Of a DNA stretch of 64,000 bases, positions 9,886-18,714 are shown piece by piece. The translations under genes were made by a program, and so were the position numbers. The notes under the pieces are model-generated. The model saw only the letters and a program-made list of their open reading frames with translations, searched no databases and had not been told where the DNA came from. The stretch's first letter is position 1, and every line of letters starts with the position of its first letter. Location: NCBI GenBank assembly GCA_007693965.1, contig RECQ01000036.1, positions 124,001-188,000 on the forward strand, read 5' to 3'. The DNA is from Phycisphaeraceae bacterium. Its GTDB lineage: Bacteria > Planctomycetota > Phycisphaerae > Phycisphaerales > UBA1924.

Positions 9886-10461
9886 ATGGACCGATACATC
9901 CGGCATATTTCCCACCATTCTGAGTCCGTGGGGTGCATCGGCCCGTCAGGATGGCTGATGTCGTCGGGCGTCCATTGCATGACCATTCGAACCCGGCTTG
10001 TGATTCTGGCGCGACAGGCCGGTTCGAATTCGCAGAGAAGGCTCAACGGGCGCATCCTGCTCGTCGAAGACGGCGAGGACAACCAGTGCCTCATCTCGTT
10101 CCTGCTCAAGAAAGCGGGCGCCGAGGTCGAGATCGCAGAGAACGGCAGCGTCGCACTGGAGAAGATGGAAATCGCTGCAAGCGCCCCCGGAAGCCGCCCC
10201 TTCGGTCTGATCCTCTCCGACATGCAGATGCCGGTCATGGATGGATACACCCTGGCGAGGACCCTCCGGGAGCGCGGCGACCACATTCCCATCGTGGCCC
10301 TCACGGCGCACGCCATGGCCGAAGACCGAGAGAGGTGCCTCGACGCCGGGTGCGACGACTACCTGAGCAAGCCCATCGACCGGCATTCGCTTCTCGAAGC
10401 CTGCTTCAGGTGGCTCGCCGCCAGCGCCAGAAAGGGGAGAGTACCGAGTTCCGAGTTCTGA
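9886..10461 (+). CDS. Stand-alone response-regulator receiver domain, possibly a hybrid-kinase remnant
   Basis: The long frame gives 191 residues, but only about residues 54-180 are domain: GRILLVEDGEDNQCLISFLL (acidic pocket), LILSDMQMPVMDG (phospho-acceptor Asp), IVALTAHAM (Thr) and YLSKPID (Lys), a complete and apparently functional receiver. The first ~50 residues are low-quality sequence with no domain; an internal ATG at 9979 is an alternative start. The phrase NGRILLVEDGEDNQ is the usual opening of receiver domains at the C-terminus of hybrid sensor kinases, and no kinase precedes it, so this may be the surviving end of a broken hybrid kinase. The last residues (VPSSEF) and the stop codon are supplied by a GAGTNCY heptamer repeat. 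The receiver is certain; its status as a working gene is not. Confidence 0.65.
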   Translation: MDRYIRHISHHSESVGCIGPSGWLMSSGVHCMTIRTRLVILARQAGSNSQRRLNGRILLVEDGEDNQCLISFLLKKAGAEVEIAENGSVALEKMEIAASAPGSRPFGLILSDMQMPVMDGYTLARTLRERGDHIPIVALTAHAMAEDRERCLDAGCDDYLSKPIDRHSLLEACFRWLAASARKGRVPSSEF

Positions 10462-10478
10462 GTGCTGAGTGCTGAGCC
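10437..10478 (+). repeat. GAGTNCY heptamer array, locus 1
   Basis: About six tandem 7-bp units of the form GAGT(A/T/G)C(C/T) run through the end of the receiver gene and past it; the gene's TGA stop is part of one unit. The same repeat occurs at three further loci in this window (about 26.9, 34.6 and 40.0 kb). Confidence 0.85.
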
Positions 10479-10515
10479 GGAAACACACAAGTCGGGACTC
10501 GGCGCCGCAACGGGA

Positions 10516-10547
10516 GCCGCCCCCGCGCGAACGGGGGCGGCTTTGTT
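10516..10547 (+). terminator. Rho-independent terminator
   Basis: GCCGCCCCC and GGGGGCGGC arms form a perfect 9-bp G+C stem around a short loop, followed by TTTGTT. It lies 55 bp after the receiver gene stop and fits termination of that transcript. Confidence 0.75.
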
Positions 10548-10803
10548 CAAGGTGGACCCGCGAACGGCAGGACAATCACGCTTGGCTCGCGCCCGTCCCG
10601 CTCCGCGGCCCTGAAGAGAGCTTCGAGGAAGCAACCGATTTCGAGGCATCTGAGGGCGTATTCTCGCATTGCGCTGCAGAGCGCCTTCCGCAGCGTTCAT
10701 ACACGTTGTCGTAGACGAGTTGGCGCCACGGCCCGGAGACGCCTCTCCGCCCTTCTTCGTTGTTCGGGGCTTCGCGGCCTGTCTGTGCGTGTGGGTCATA
10801 AGA

Positions 10804-10880
10804 TGGATAGGTCTGCGGCAGAGCTATCCACCTTGCATACACTGGCGGTCGGGCGTGCCGTGCTGAGGCCGACCCCACAA
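10804..10880 (+). repeat. 77-bp direct repeat, copy 1
   Basis: Opens with a small hairpin (GGATAG ... CTATCC), continues with TTGCATACACTGGCGG and ends near GACCCCACAA. A copy about 90 percent identical starts 256 bp downstream at 11060. Neither copy encodes a recognisable protein. Confidence 0.8.
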
Positions 10881-10915
10881 CCGACCCCACAACCAACCCC
10901 ACAACCAACCCCACA
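10869..10915 (+). repeat. 12-bp tandem repeat (CCRACCCCACAA x4)
   Basis: Four consecutive 12-bp units differing only at one G/A position, overlapping the end of the 77-bp repeat copy 1. A G-rich stretch close to its reverse complement occurs about 270 bp further on (11150-11178), so the two could pair in RNA. Confidence 0.8.
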
Positions 10916-10977
10916 TTGTGCGGAAAAAGTGCTCTGTCCGTGGTGTTGCCACATGCCAATATACCACTGATCGTTTT

Positions 10978-11045
10978 TTCTTAACTTTCTTCTCCGTGTC
11001 CCTCCGCCAGACTCTGTGTCACTCCGCGTTCCTCCGGGCGACGCG
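10978..11045 (-). repeat. Solo arm of the GGAG-rich inverted-repeat family
   Basis: Read on the minus strand this contains GGAACGCGGAGTGACACAGAGT followed by GGAGGGACACGGAG, the same degenerate sequence as the arms near 15.2, 18.7 and 47.7 kb, but here only one arm is present and no opposing arm is visible nearby. Confidence 0.6.
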
Positions 11046-11059
11046 CATAACTTGCTAGG

Positions 11060-11136
11060 TGGATAGGTCTGCGGCGGGGCTATCCACCTTGCATACACTG
11101 GCGGCCGGGCGTGCCGGGCTGATGCCGACCCCACAA
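11060..11136 (+). repeat. 77-bp direct repeat, copy 2
   Basis: Second copy of the repeat at 10804, with a perfect 9-bp hairpin stem at its start (GGTGGATAG / CTATCCACC). It ends about 75 bp before the start of the ABC-F gene and is followed by a G-rich run. Confidence 0.8.
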
Positions 11137-11194
11137 AACCGAGATCGTGGGGGCGGTTGTGGGGGTGGTGGGGTTTCCGGGGGTAGCGGCGCCC

Positions 11195-11200
11195 TACACT
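11195..11200 (+). promoter_or_regulatory. Candidate -10 box (TACACT) for a leaderless transcript
   Basis: TACACT lies 9 nt before the ABC-F ATG, in otherwise G+C-rich sequence and with no Shine-Dalgarno motif between. The same box-to-start geometry recurs before other genes here (for example TACACT 6 nt before 50388). Confidence 0.4.
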
Positions 11201-11209
11201 CCCCTCCCC

Positions 11210-13111
11210 ATGGCCGCCCTGCTCACCGCCCAATCAATCTCGAAACACTTCTCCGATCGCACCCTCTTCAGCGATGTCTCCCTCAGCGTCGAGGAAGGGG
11301 AGCGGCTCGCCCTCATCGGGCCCAACGGGGCCGGCAAGAGCACGCTGATCAAAATCTTCGCCGGGCTGGAGGACATCGACGACGGCAAGATCACCCTCCG
11401 CCGCGGCCTGCGCACCGCCATCGCCGCCCAGGCCGATGTCTTCCCTCCGGGCGCCACCGCGCTCGAAGCCGTCATCGAGGCCCTGGGCACGGGATCGGGG
11501 GGCGCCGGCCAGTCCGGACACCACCACGACGAGCACGAAATCGAGTTGGCCGCACGCCTCACGCTGGAGCGCCTCGGCCTCGGGGACCTGCTCGATGCGC
11601 CCTGCGACAGCCTCTCCGGCGGCCAGCGCAAGCGCATCTCCATCGCCCGGGCGCTTGCATGCGAGCCCGACCTGCTCCTCCTCGATGAGCCCACCAACCA
11701 CCTCGATGTCGAGGGCATCGAATGGCTCGAGGGCGTCCTGACCGCTGGCCGTTTCGCCTGCATCGTCGTCACCCACGACCGCGCCTTCCTCGAACAGACC
11801 GCCACCCGCATCATCGAGCTCTCCACCGCCTATCCGCAGGGAACCTTCTCGGTGCAGGGCGGCTACGACGAATTCCTCCGCCGCAAGGGCGAGTTTCTCG
11901 ACGCCCAGGCCAAGCAGGAGCGCACGCTGAGCATGCAGGTCCGCGATGACCTCCGCTGGCTCTCCCGCGGCGCCAAGGCCCGGCGAACCAAGAGCAAGAG
12001 CCGCATCGACGCTTCCTATGCGCGCATGGACGACCTCGACGCCCTCCGCCTGCGCAACGCCCCTGAAAAAGCCGCCCGCATCGACTTCACCGCCACCGAC
12101 CGCAAGACCGTCAAGCTTCTCGCCGGCCGCGGCGTGGGCAAGTCCTTCGGCGACAGGACGCTCTTCCACAACCTCGACATCCTGCTGACGCCGGGCGAGA
12201 AACTCGGCCTCATCGGCCCCAACGGCGCCGGCAAAACCACGCTCATCCGTCTGCTCACCGGCGACCTCGAGAGCGACCCCCCCACACCAGAGATGCTCAG
12301 CGAGGAAGACTCAATCAAGGACGACCTGCCCCACGGAACTCCGCCGCTGGGAACGCTGGTGCGGGCGGACAAGCTGCGCGTCGTCCTCTTCAGCCAGCAC
12401 CGGACCGGCCTCGACCCCGAGATGACATTGGGCAAGGCGCTGGCGCCCTTCGGCCGCGTCGACTACCGCGGCAGCTCGCTGCACGTCGCCACGTGGGCGA
12501 ACATGTTCCTCTTCGACAAGGGGCAGCTCAACTCGCTCATCAAAACGCTCTCCGGCGGCGAGCAGGCCCGCGTCCACATCGCCCGCCTCATGCTCGAACC
12601 CGCCGATGTCCTCATCCTCGACGAGCCGACGAACGACCTCGACCTCGCTTCGCTTGAAGTGCTTGAAGAGAGCCTGGAGGAGTTCCCCGGCGCCATCGTG
12701 CTGGTGACGCACGACCGCGCCATGCTCGACCGCCTGGCCACGCGCGTCCTCGCCCTCGACGGCGCGGGCGGCGCCGCCTACTACGCCGACTACGCGCAGT
12801 GGAAGATACTTCGCGGCCTCAAGCCGGGGTCAAACGGCTCCGAAACCGGCGCGAACGGCGCGACCCGTGCCCGGTCCGCCGCGGCGACGAAGAAAAAGAA
12901 AAAACTCAGCTACAAGGACAAGCTCGAATTGGAGGGCATGGAGGCGGCCATCGAAAAGGCGGAATCGGCGCGGGCAGCGCTCGAAAAAGAGATGACCAGC
13001 GCCGGCGCCGACCACCGCAAACTCGCCGACCTCGGCCGGCGCATGGCCGCGGCCCAGGCGAAGCTCGATGCTCTTTACGCGCGCTGGCAGGAGCTGGAAG
13101 AGCTGGTGTGA
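11210..13111 (+). CDS. ABC-F family ATPase (Uup-like)
   Basis: 633 residues from ATG 11210. The frame is open 21 codons further upstream, but that part translates G-rich repeat sequence. There are two ABC ATPase domains with no membrane segments: the first has Walker A GPNGAGKSTL, signature LSGGQRKR and Walker B LLLLDEPTNHLD; the second has GPNGAGKTTL, LSGGEQAR and LILDEPTNDLD. The charged linker between them and a Lys/Glu-rich coiled coil at the C-terminus (about residues 575-633) fit Uup-type ABC-F proteins, which act on ribosomes or nucleic acids rather than as transporters. A ~20-residue insertion follows Walker A of domain 2 (SDPPTPEMLSEEDSIKDD). No Shine-Dalgarno sequence is visible, but a TACACT box sits 9 nt upstream. 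Confidence 0.92.
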   Translation: MAALLTAQSISKHFSDRTLFSDVSLSVEEGERLALIGPNGAGKSTLIKIFAGLEDIDDGKITLRRGLRTAIAAQADVFPPGATALEAVIEALGTGSGGAGQSGHHHDEHEIELAARLTLERLGLGDLLDAPCDSLSGGQRKRISIARALACEPDLLLLDEPTNHLDVEGIEWLEGVLTAGRFACIVVTHDRAFLEQTATRIIELSTAYPQGTFSVQGGYDEFLRRKGEFLDAQAKQERTLSMQVRDDLRWLSRGAKARRTKSKSRIDASYARMDDLDALRLRNAPEKAARIDFTATDRKTVKLLAGRGVGKSFGDRTLFHNLDILLTPGEKLGLIGPNGAGKTTLIRLLTGDLESDPPTPEMLSEEDSIKDDLPHGTPPLGTLVRADKLRVVLFSQHRTGLDPEMTLGKALAPFGRVDYRGSSLHVATWANMFLFDKGQLNSLIKTLSGGEQARVHIARLMLEPADVLILDEPTNDLDLASLEVLEESLEEFPGAIVLVTHDRAMLDRLATRVLALDGAGGAAYYADYAQWKILRGLKPGSNGSETGANGATRARSAAATKKKKKLSYKDKLELEGMEAAIEKAESARAALEKEMTSAGADHRKLADLGRRMAAAQAKLDALYARWQELEELV

Positions 13112-13156
13112 ACCCCTCCATCCCGGCTCGCCCCGCGCCGGATACCATGCCCCGTC

Positions 13157-13627
13157 ATGAACGCCGTTCAGAAACTGCGCCAGCTCGTCGGTGAACTCCG
13201 CGGCCGCCCGAACCCGTCGGAGGCGAAGGCGGACTGGGACATCGCCGCCCGCCTGCTCGGACGCATGCCCGTCGACGCCTCCGAATCGCAGCGCGTCTGC
13301 GCCGAGCACGATGTCGACGGCCTGGACGCCCTCGTCAGCCACCTCGAAAACCCCGAGGCCGCACGCACCGCTGAACCGGATGCGCCCGCCCCCGAAGTCT
13401 CCACCGACGACATGGACCGCGCCATGCGCGCCTTCCGCAAGCGGCTGAAGCTCATGAAACTCTCCGACGAATCGCGCCTCGGCAACCGCTACACCACCGG
13501 CGGCCGCAAGTCGGAAATCGACGCCATCATGCCGCCGAACGAATTCCCCGATGAAGTCTGGAAGGCCCTGGCCCGAGCCGGCAAGCTCAAGGACACGGGC
13601 AAGGGGTTCTACATGCTGCCGGACTGA
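13157..13627 (+). CDS. Conserved-looking hypothetical protein
   Basis: 156 residues, no recognised family. It appears soluble and helical: an N-terminal segment (MNAVQKLRQLVGELRG), a central acidic Pro/Ala linker and a basic C-terminal half (RKRLKLMKLSDESRLG) ending GFYMLPD. Codon use matches its neighbours. ATG 13157 is preceded by TACCAT 8 nt upstream and no ribosome site, the leaderless arrangement also seen at the genes before and after it. It is 45 bp after the ABC-F gene and 24 bp before the epimerase gene, so co-transcription is possible. Confidence 0.65.
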   Translation: MNAVQKLRQLVGELRGRPNPSEAKADWDIAARLLGRMPVDASESQRVCAEHDVDGLDALVSHLENPEAARTAEPDAPAPEVSTDDMDRAMRAFRKRLKLMKLSDESRLGNRYTTGGRKSEIDAIMPPNEFPDEVWKALARAGKLKDTGKGFYMLPD

Positions 13628-13639
13628 CGCCCCGGCAAG

Positions 13640-13645
13640 TATGAT
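13640..13645 (+). promoter_or_regulatory. Candidate -10 box (TATGAT) for a leaderless transcript
   Basis: TATGAT ends 6 nt before the epimerase ATG, about the spacing at which transcription would begin on or next to the start codon. No ribosome-binding sequence is present. Confidence 0.4.
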
Positions 13646-13651
13646 TCCCCC

Positions 13652-14584
13652 ATGCAATCGCCGAAGCCAACGGGCAAGGTGGTCATCGCCGGGGGCAGCG
13701 GGTACCTGGGTCTCAACCTGGCGCGTCGCCTGTGCGAACACGGATGCGAGGTCGTGATCCTGTCGCGCCGACCGCCGCGCGAGAGCGGCCCATGGAGGCA
13801 TGTCCCCTGGGATGCGCGCACCGTCGGCGCCTGGGCATCGGAGCTGGAAGGCGCTGCGGGGCTGGTGAACCTCGCGGGTCGCTCCGTCGACTGTGTGAAG
13901 ACGCCCGATCACTGCGACGAGATACTGCGCTCGCGCGTCGAGCCGACGATCGCTCTGGGCATGGCGCTCAAGCGCATCGACGCTCCGCCGCCGGTGTGGG
14001 TGCAGATGAGCACATCGCACATCTACGGTGATCCGCCCGAGCTGGTCTGCGATGAATCATCGCCTTTCGGCTACGGGCTGGCGCCCTTCGTCGCATCGGC
14101 GTGGGAGGACGCTGCCGCAGCGGCGGCGCACGAGGGCGTGCGTCGTGTCGTGCTGCGGACCAGCTTCGTCATGGGACGCGACGGCGGCTTCCTGCCGAGG
14201 CTGGCGAAGGTGGCCCGGTTGGGATTCGGAGGCCGCGTCGGCCACGGGCGCCAGGGCCTCTCCTGGATCCACGAACGCGACATGAACCGCATCTTCGAAC
14301 GCGCGCTGGCCGAAGATTCGATGCAGGGCGTCTACGTCACAACAGCGCCGAATCCGGTCTCCAACGCAGAGTTCATGCGCACACTCCGGCGCGCAATCGG
14401 CGCTCCCATCGGCCTGCCCGCGACGGCGTGGATGGTGCGCATCGGAGCGCCCCTCTTCATGCGCACCGACCCGGAGCTTGCGATCTACGGTCGCTATTGC
14501 GTGCCCGCGCGGCTCGAGCGTGAAGGATTCGAGTTCGAGTTCAGCGATCTGGAGTCCGCGATGCGAGACATCTACAACCGGTGA
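13652..14584 (+). CDS. TIGR01777/YfcH-type NAD(P)-dependent epimerase
   Basis: 310 residues. The N-terminal Rossmann motif GGSGYLGLNLARRL, then a nucleotide-sugar-epimerase-like core (AAGLVNLAGRSVDC, SRVEPTIALGMAL, QMSTSHIYGD) and a C-terminal DUF1731-like segment (residues ~255-310, TAWMVRIGAPLFMRTDPELA) together give the YfcH/TIGR01777 family, an extended short-chain dehydrogenase group of unsettled substrate. The active-site Tyr expected in extended SDRs would lie near SHIYGD or FGYGLAPF; I cannot fix it. ATG 13652 is preceded by TATGAT with a 6-nt gap and no Shine-Dalgarno sequence. Confidence 0.85.
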   Translation: MQSPKPTGKVVIAGGSGYLGLNLARRLCEHGCEVVILSRRPPRESGPWRHVPWDARTVGAWASELEGAAGLVNLAGRSVDCVKTPDHCDEILRSRVEPTIALGMALKRIDAPPPVWVQMSTSHIYGDPPELVCDESSPFGYGLAPFVASAWEDAAAAAAHEGVRRVVLRTSFVMGRDGGFLPRLAKVARLGFGGRVGHGRQGLSWIHERDMNRIFERALAEDSMQGVYVTTAPNPVSNAEFMRTLRRAIGAPIGLPATAWMVRIGAPLFMRTDPELAIYGRYCVPARLEREGFEFEFSDLESAMRDIYNR

Positions 14585-14640
14585 TCCGGCAGATCAGTAC
14601 GCTCCTGCCTAGAACTCCGTTTTGGCGCCGATCCCCTCAT

Positions 14641-15123
14641 TCACCCTGACGCCACCTGCACCTCGATCCCGTCCGGGTCATCGAAATACGTGCGGCTGCC
14701 TCGCAGCTTTGGCGTCAATCCCGCTGCCCGCAGGCTCGCGGCGGCGTCGCGCTGGTTGTAGTTCGGGATCTGGTAGGAATAGTGGTGCATCCCCGGCCTG
14801 TCGCTCTTGAAGAGCGCCAGGAAGTCATCGCCGCAGGAGAGGAAGCAGCTCGTGCGGCCTTCGCGCATCAGCCCGAGTCCGAGGTGGCGCATGTACCAGT
14901 CGCGCGAGCGGCCGATGTCCGTCACGTTCAGGGCCAGATGGTCGATGCGCTGTGCCTCGAATGTCGCAATAATCCCGTCGTCGGCGCCACGGGCCGCTCG
15001 CCCGGGAAGCCCCAGCCCCGCCGCCGCGGCGCCGAGGGCCATCAACCGTCCGACCACCTCCCGTCGCGAAATCCGTCCAGCCTCGAACTCGCTCATGATC
15101 CGCTCTGCTGTGAAGCTGCTCAT
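14641..15123 (-). CDS. Tat-exported VOC-superfamily (glyoxalase/dioxygenase-like) protein
   Basis: 160 residues from ATG 15123, which has AAGGAGA 6 nt upstream on its strand. The N-terminus has a twin-arginine-like signal (SRREVVGRLMALGAAAAGLG, residues ~19-38). One VOC module follows: RIDHLALNVTDIGRSRDWY, with a first metal-ligand His, through MHHYSYQIPNY to YFDDPDGIEVQV with a C-terminal Glu. That gives plausible metal ligands and the paired beta-alpha-beta-beta-beta motifs of extradiol dioxygenase or glyoxalase-like proteins. An exported VOC protein is less usual than a cytoplasmic one. Substrate unknown. It converges on the epimerase gene. Confidence 0.82.
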   Translation of the reverse strand: MSSFTAERIMSEFEAGRISRREVVGRLMALGAAAAGLGLPGRAARGADDGIIATFEAQRIDHLALNVTDIGRSRDWYMRHLGLGLMREGRTSCFLSCGDDFLALFKSDRPGMHHYSYQIPNYNQRDAAASLRAAGLTPKLRGSRTYFDDPDGIEVQVASG

Positions 15124-15182
15124 CACGGTCTCCTTTCTGGTCAGTTCCGTGTGTCTTTCCAGGCGCGCTCGATCGAGGGAAC

Positions 15183-15425
15183 GAACACAGAGGTCGCGGA
15201 GGGAGCAGAGGGGGATGGAACGCGGAGTGAGACGGAGTTCAAGAGTAAGTCGGAGTGGGGAATTGTGTTTCGTGTGCAGGATCGATTGTGGAGCCCGCGC
15301 CTAGGAACCATATGACTTCTTTCTCTGTCAGAGTTCATTCCGACTCCGTTCCACTCATAAACTCCGTCTCACGCTGCGTTCCATCCCCTCTCCCCCTCCG
15401 CGAATCTCCGAGCCCTCTGCGTTCA
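15183..15425. repeat. Long inverted-repeat element A (GGAG-rich arms)
   Basis: Left arm 15183-15257 and right arm 15341-15425 are imperfect reverse complements: both read, in arm orientation, CAGAGG, then GGGATGGAACGC, then GTGAGACGGAGTT. The ~83-bp spacer has no gene. An RNA copy would fold into a very long hairpin. Related elements lie at 18715-18971 and 47710-47901. Confidence 0.85.
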
Positions 15426-15433
15426 GACAGATT

Positions 15434-15590
15434 CAGCTCACAGCGAAGGCCGGCGCCGCCGACGGGGCCTGCGGCAAATCGACCGGCGTGAGCTTCGCGC
15501 CCAGCCGCTCCAGCGCCTTCAGCGTCTCCCGGTCCGCGTCGCACGCCGTCCGCCCGTTCGCGCTGCGCCCGGCTCCGATTCGCCCTCCGG
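15434..15590 (-). pseudogene. Remnant of a Tat-amidase gene with an internal deletion
   Basis: On the minus strand this encodes GRTACDADRETLKALERLG and KLTPVDLPQ, matching the intact amidase further on (GRTATDADRETLKALEKLG, KLTPIDMPQ), then jumps directly to the amidase 3' end (DNA CTCACAGCGAAGGCCGGC). In the intact gene the two joined points each carry GCGCCGCC (18998-19005 and 19407-19414); the remnant has one copy, so 409 bp were lost between short direct repeats, which also shifts the frame. Homology fades beyond about 15590. Like the intact gene, it directly adjoins a GGAG-rich inverted repeat. Confidence 0.8.
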
Positions 15591-15889
15591 GGCGCCCGGG
15601 TTGCGTAGAGCGCCGCGTTCGAGCGCGAACCATACCCTTTTTGTGATTGCTGGTTCAAGCCCCGAATGCGGCTCACTCCAGCCTGTCGCGGGCGTGTCGG
15701 CCATGTGTTCGTAGCTCCCTGCCGCCGTCTGAACATCACCCGAACCACGCCCACCGGTGCGGAGTGCGCCCGCCATGGTGTCTACCATAGCGCCGGTCCG
15801 CGCGCAAGGCGCCCTCACCGGGGATGCCTGCGCCTCGGCCGTCGGGGCCTCTTCTTCATTTTCAAATTCAATCGAAAGCCTGCGCGCCG

Positions 15890-18601
15890 ATGACCTCTCC
15901 TTCAGAAGAACGCTCCACATGGCATGCGATCTCCGTAGAGGAGGCGCTCGGCGCGCTCCAGAGCGAGGCGGAGGGCATCTCCGAAGCAGAGGCGGAGCGC
16001 AGGCTGACCGAGCACGGCCCGAACCAAATCGAGCGGGGCTCCGGAACGACCTTCACCGAGCGGCTCATCCGCCAGCTCGCGAACATGCTCATCATCGTGC
16101 TTCTTGGCGCCGCGGCGCTTGCCGCGATTCTCGGCGCCTGGCTCGACTCCGCAGTCATCCTCGCCGTTGTGGTCATCAATACGTTCGTCGGGCTGGTCCA
16201 GGAGGGGAAGGCCGAGAGCGCGCTGGAGGGGATCCGCGGCCTGCTGGCGCCGAAAGCCACTGTGCTGCGCGATGGCGAGCGCATCCAGTGCGACGCCGAG
16301 CGGCTCGTTCCCGGCGACATCGTTCTGCTTCAGTCAGGCGACCGCGTCCCCGCCGACGTACGCCTGATCTCGCTCAAATCGCTCCAGATCGACGAGGCCG
16401 CGCTCACGGGCGAATCCGTCGCAGTTCACAAGGCCGCAGTTCCGGTCGAGAAAGACGCGGAGCTCGCGGATCGCGGGTGCATGGGATATTCGGGAACGGT
16501 GGTGACCAGCGGGGCGGCCCGGGCGCTCGTGGTCGCCACCGGGACAAGGACCGAGATCGGCCGCATCTCGAGCATGCTCGAGAACGTCGAGGAGCTGAAG
16601 ACGCCGCTGCTCAAGAAGATGGACGTGTTCGGCAAGTGGCTCAGCGTCGTCATCATCGCATCGGCTGTGCTGACGTTCCTGATCGGCACGCTGATCTGGA
16701 AAAACACGGTGCTTGAAATGGTGCTCGCGTCCGTGAGCCTGATCGTGGCCGCGATTCCCGAGGGCCTGCCGCCGATCATGACGATCACGCTCGCGCTGGG
16801 CGTGCAGCGCATGTCGCGGCGCAAGGCGATCATCCGTCGCCTGCCCGCGGTGGAGACGCTCGGCTCCGTCACCGTCATCTGCTCCGACAAAACCGGAACG
16901 CTGACGCGAAACGAGATGACGGTGAAAACCATCCGGCTGCACGATGCGGAGTTCGAGGTCAAGGGCGTCGGCTACGAGCCCGAAGGCGATTTTCTGCTCG
17001 ACGGCGATTCGGTTGATCCTGAAGACCACCCCGGACTCATGCAGGCGCTGCGCGCAGGCCTCTTGTGCAACGACGCGCGGCTGTATTCCGAAAGCGAACA
17101 CTGGCGGATCGACGGCGATCCCACCGAAGGCGCGCTCCTCGTCGCCGCCGCCAAGGCGGGGCTGAGCGCCGCGGACGAGCGCAAGTCGAGCCCGCGGCGC
17201 GATCTTGTCCCTTTCGAGTCCGAACACCGGTACATGGCCACCCTCCATCAAGACGAAGACGAGCGCGGCGTCATCTACGTCAAGGGCGCGCCGGACCGGC
17301 TGCTCGACATGTGCGCCCGCCAGATGGGCGCCGACGGAACGCGCGAGCTCGACCGAGGCTGGTGGGAGGAGCGGGTCGGGGAGATCGCCTCGCGGGGCCA
17401 GCGCACGCTCGCCGTCGCCCGGCGCGAAGTCGCTCCCGATATGAACGAGATCGACCACGAAGACATCGCGGGCGAGCTGGTGTGGCTGGGGCTGCTGGGC
17501 ATTATCGATCCGCCGCGCGAGGACGCGATTGAAGCGGTCGGCGCCTGCCACTCGGCGGGCATTCGCGTCAAGATCATCACCGGCGACCACGCTGGCACCG
17601 CCAGCGCCATCGGCGCGCAGATGGGAATCGGCGCGGACAAGAAGGCAATCACGGGACGGGAGCTTGATCACCTTGACGAAAAGGAGTTCGTACGCGCCTC
17701 TGAGGAGCGTGACGTCTTCGCGCGCTGCTCGCCGGAGCACAAGCTGCGCCTCGTCGAGGCGATCCAGAGCCTTAGAGAGATCGTCGCCGTCACGGGCGAC
17801 GGCGTGAATGACGCCCCCGCGCTCAAGCGGGCGGACATCGGCGTCGCCATGGGCCAGAAGGGCAGCGATGCGGCCAAGGAAGCTGCGGAGATGGTGCTCG
17901 CCGACGACAACTTCGCCTCCGTCGCGCATGCGGTGGAGGAGGGGCGCAACATCTATGACAATCTGCGCAAAGCGCTCGTCTTCATCATGCCGACCAGCGG
18001 CGGGCAGGCGCTGACGGTCTTCCTGGCCATCGCGCTGGGGCTCACGTTGCCGCTGCGTCCGGTCCATGTGCTGTGGGTGAACATGGTGACGGCGGTGACG
18101 CTCGCGCTCTCGCTCGCGTTCGAGCCGAAAGAGGACGACGTCATGTCGCGCCCGCCTCGGCCCCCCGACACGCCGCTGATCACGCGGCTGCTGCTCTGGC
18201 GCATCATTTTCGTCTCGATTCTGCTCGTGGGCGGGACGTTCGGCCATTTCTATTACGTCTTCGAGGTGCTCGAGCAGCCGATCGAGACCGCGCGGACCGC
18301 GGCCCTGAACACGCTTGTGGCCGGGCAGGCCTTTTACCTCTTCAACTGCCGCAAAATGATTCTGCCGACCTGGAGCGTCTCGGGGATCTTCGGCAGCCGC
18401 GCCGTCTGGATCGCGATTGGCATCCTCGTCGCGCTCCAGGGGTTGTTCACATACCTCCCCCTGTCGCAGACTCTCTTCGAGACCACGACGCTCGGCGCCG
18501 ACGCATGGCTGCGCATCGCGGTCTTCGGCGCAGCGCTGTACGTGCTCGTCGAGATCGAGAAGACCGTGCTGCGGGCCCGCGGCGTACAGACATTCGAGTA
18601 G
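15890..18601 (+). CDS. Type II-like P-type cation-transporting ATPase
   Basis: 903 residues from ATG 15890. The order is N-terminal cation-ATPase domain ([20 protein letters not shown]...HGPNQI), actuator TGES motif (ALTGESVAV), TM4 with IPEGLP, phosphorylation site SDKTGTLT (Asp333), the nucleotide-binding region, hinge [17 protein letters not shown], and six C-terminal membrane segments. Overall it resembles Ca2+/H+/Na+,K+-type (P2) pumps. In TM6 the sequence [12 protein letters not shown] keeps Asn731 and Thr734 but has Ala735 where SERCA-type Ca2+ pumps have a ligand Asp, so Ca2+ specificity cannot be assumed. The frame is open further upstream, but the 22 extra codons look like non-coding sequence. 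The gene lies between two copies of an inverted-repeat/amidase module. Confidence 0.9.
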   Translation: MTSPSEERSTWHAISVEEALGALQSEAEGISEAEAERRLTEHGPNQIERGSGTTFTERLIRQLANMLIIVLLGAAALAAILGAWLDSAVILAVVVINTFVGLVQEGKAESALEGIRGLLAPKATVLRDGERIQCDAERLVPGDIVLLQSGDRVPADVRLISLKSLQIDEAALTGESVAVHKAAVPVEKDAELADRGCMGYSGTVVTSGAARALVVATGTRTEIGRISSMLENVEELKTPLLKKMDVFGKWLSVVIIASAVLTFLIGTLIWKNTVLEMVLASVSLIVAAIPEGLPPIMTITLALGVQRMSRRKAIIRRLPAVETLGSVTVICSDKTGTLTRNEMTVKTIRLHDAEFEVKGVGYEPEGDFLLDGDSVDPEDHPGLMQALRAGLLCNDARLYSESEHWRIDGDPTEGALLVAAAKAGLSAADERKSSPRRDLVPFESEHRYMATLHQDEDERGVIYVKGAPDRLLDMCARQMGADGTRELDRGWWEERVGEIASRGQRTLAVARREVAPDMNEIDHEDIAGELVWLGLLGIIDPPREDAIEAVGACHSAGIRVKIITGDHAGTASAIGAQMGIGADKKAITGRELDHLDEKEFVRASEERDVFARCSPEHKLRLVEAIQSLREIVAVTGDGVNDAPALKRADIGVAMGQKGSDAAKEAAEMVLADDNFASVAHAVEEGRNIYDNLRKALVFIMPTSGGQALTVFLAIALGLTLPLRPVHVLWVNMVTAVTLALSLAFEPKEDDVMSRPPRPPDTPLITRLLLWRIIFVSILLVGGTFGHFYYVFEVLEQPIETARTAALNTLVAGQAFYLFNCRKMILPTWSVSGIFGSRAVWIAIGILVALQGLFTYLPLSQTLFETTTLGADAWLRIAVFGAALYVLVEIEKTVLRARGVQTFE

Positions 18602-18714
18602 CGACCTGCGACTCGGTCCGTGTCTCGATCATTCGCTCACGATCCGCACTGCGATCGGATTGTTCATGACCGACCCCTTTCGTTCGATTGCTCGTGGCTG
18701 TTGAGAATGTTGGA

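Noticed and set aside
15757-16716. 319-codon plus-strand frame overlapping the start of the P-type ATPase
   Set aside because: Out of frame with the ATPase, Arg-rich, no motif; a shadow of the true gene.
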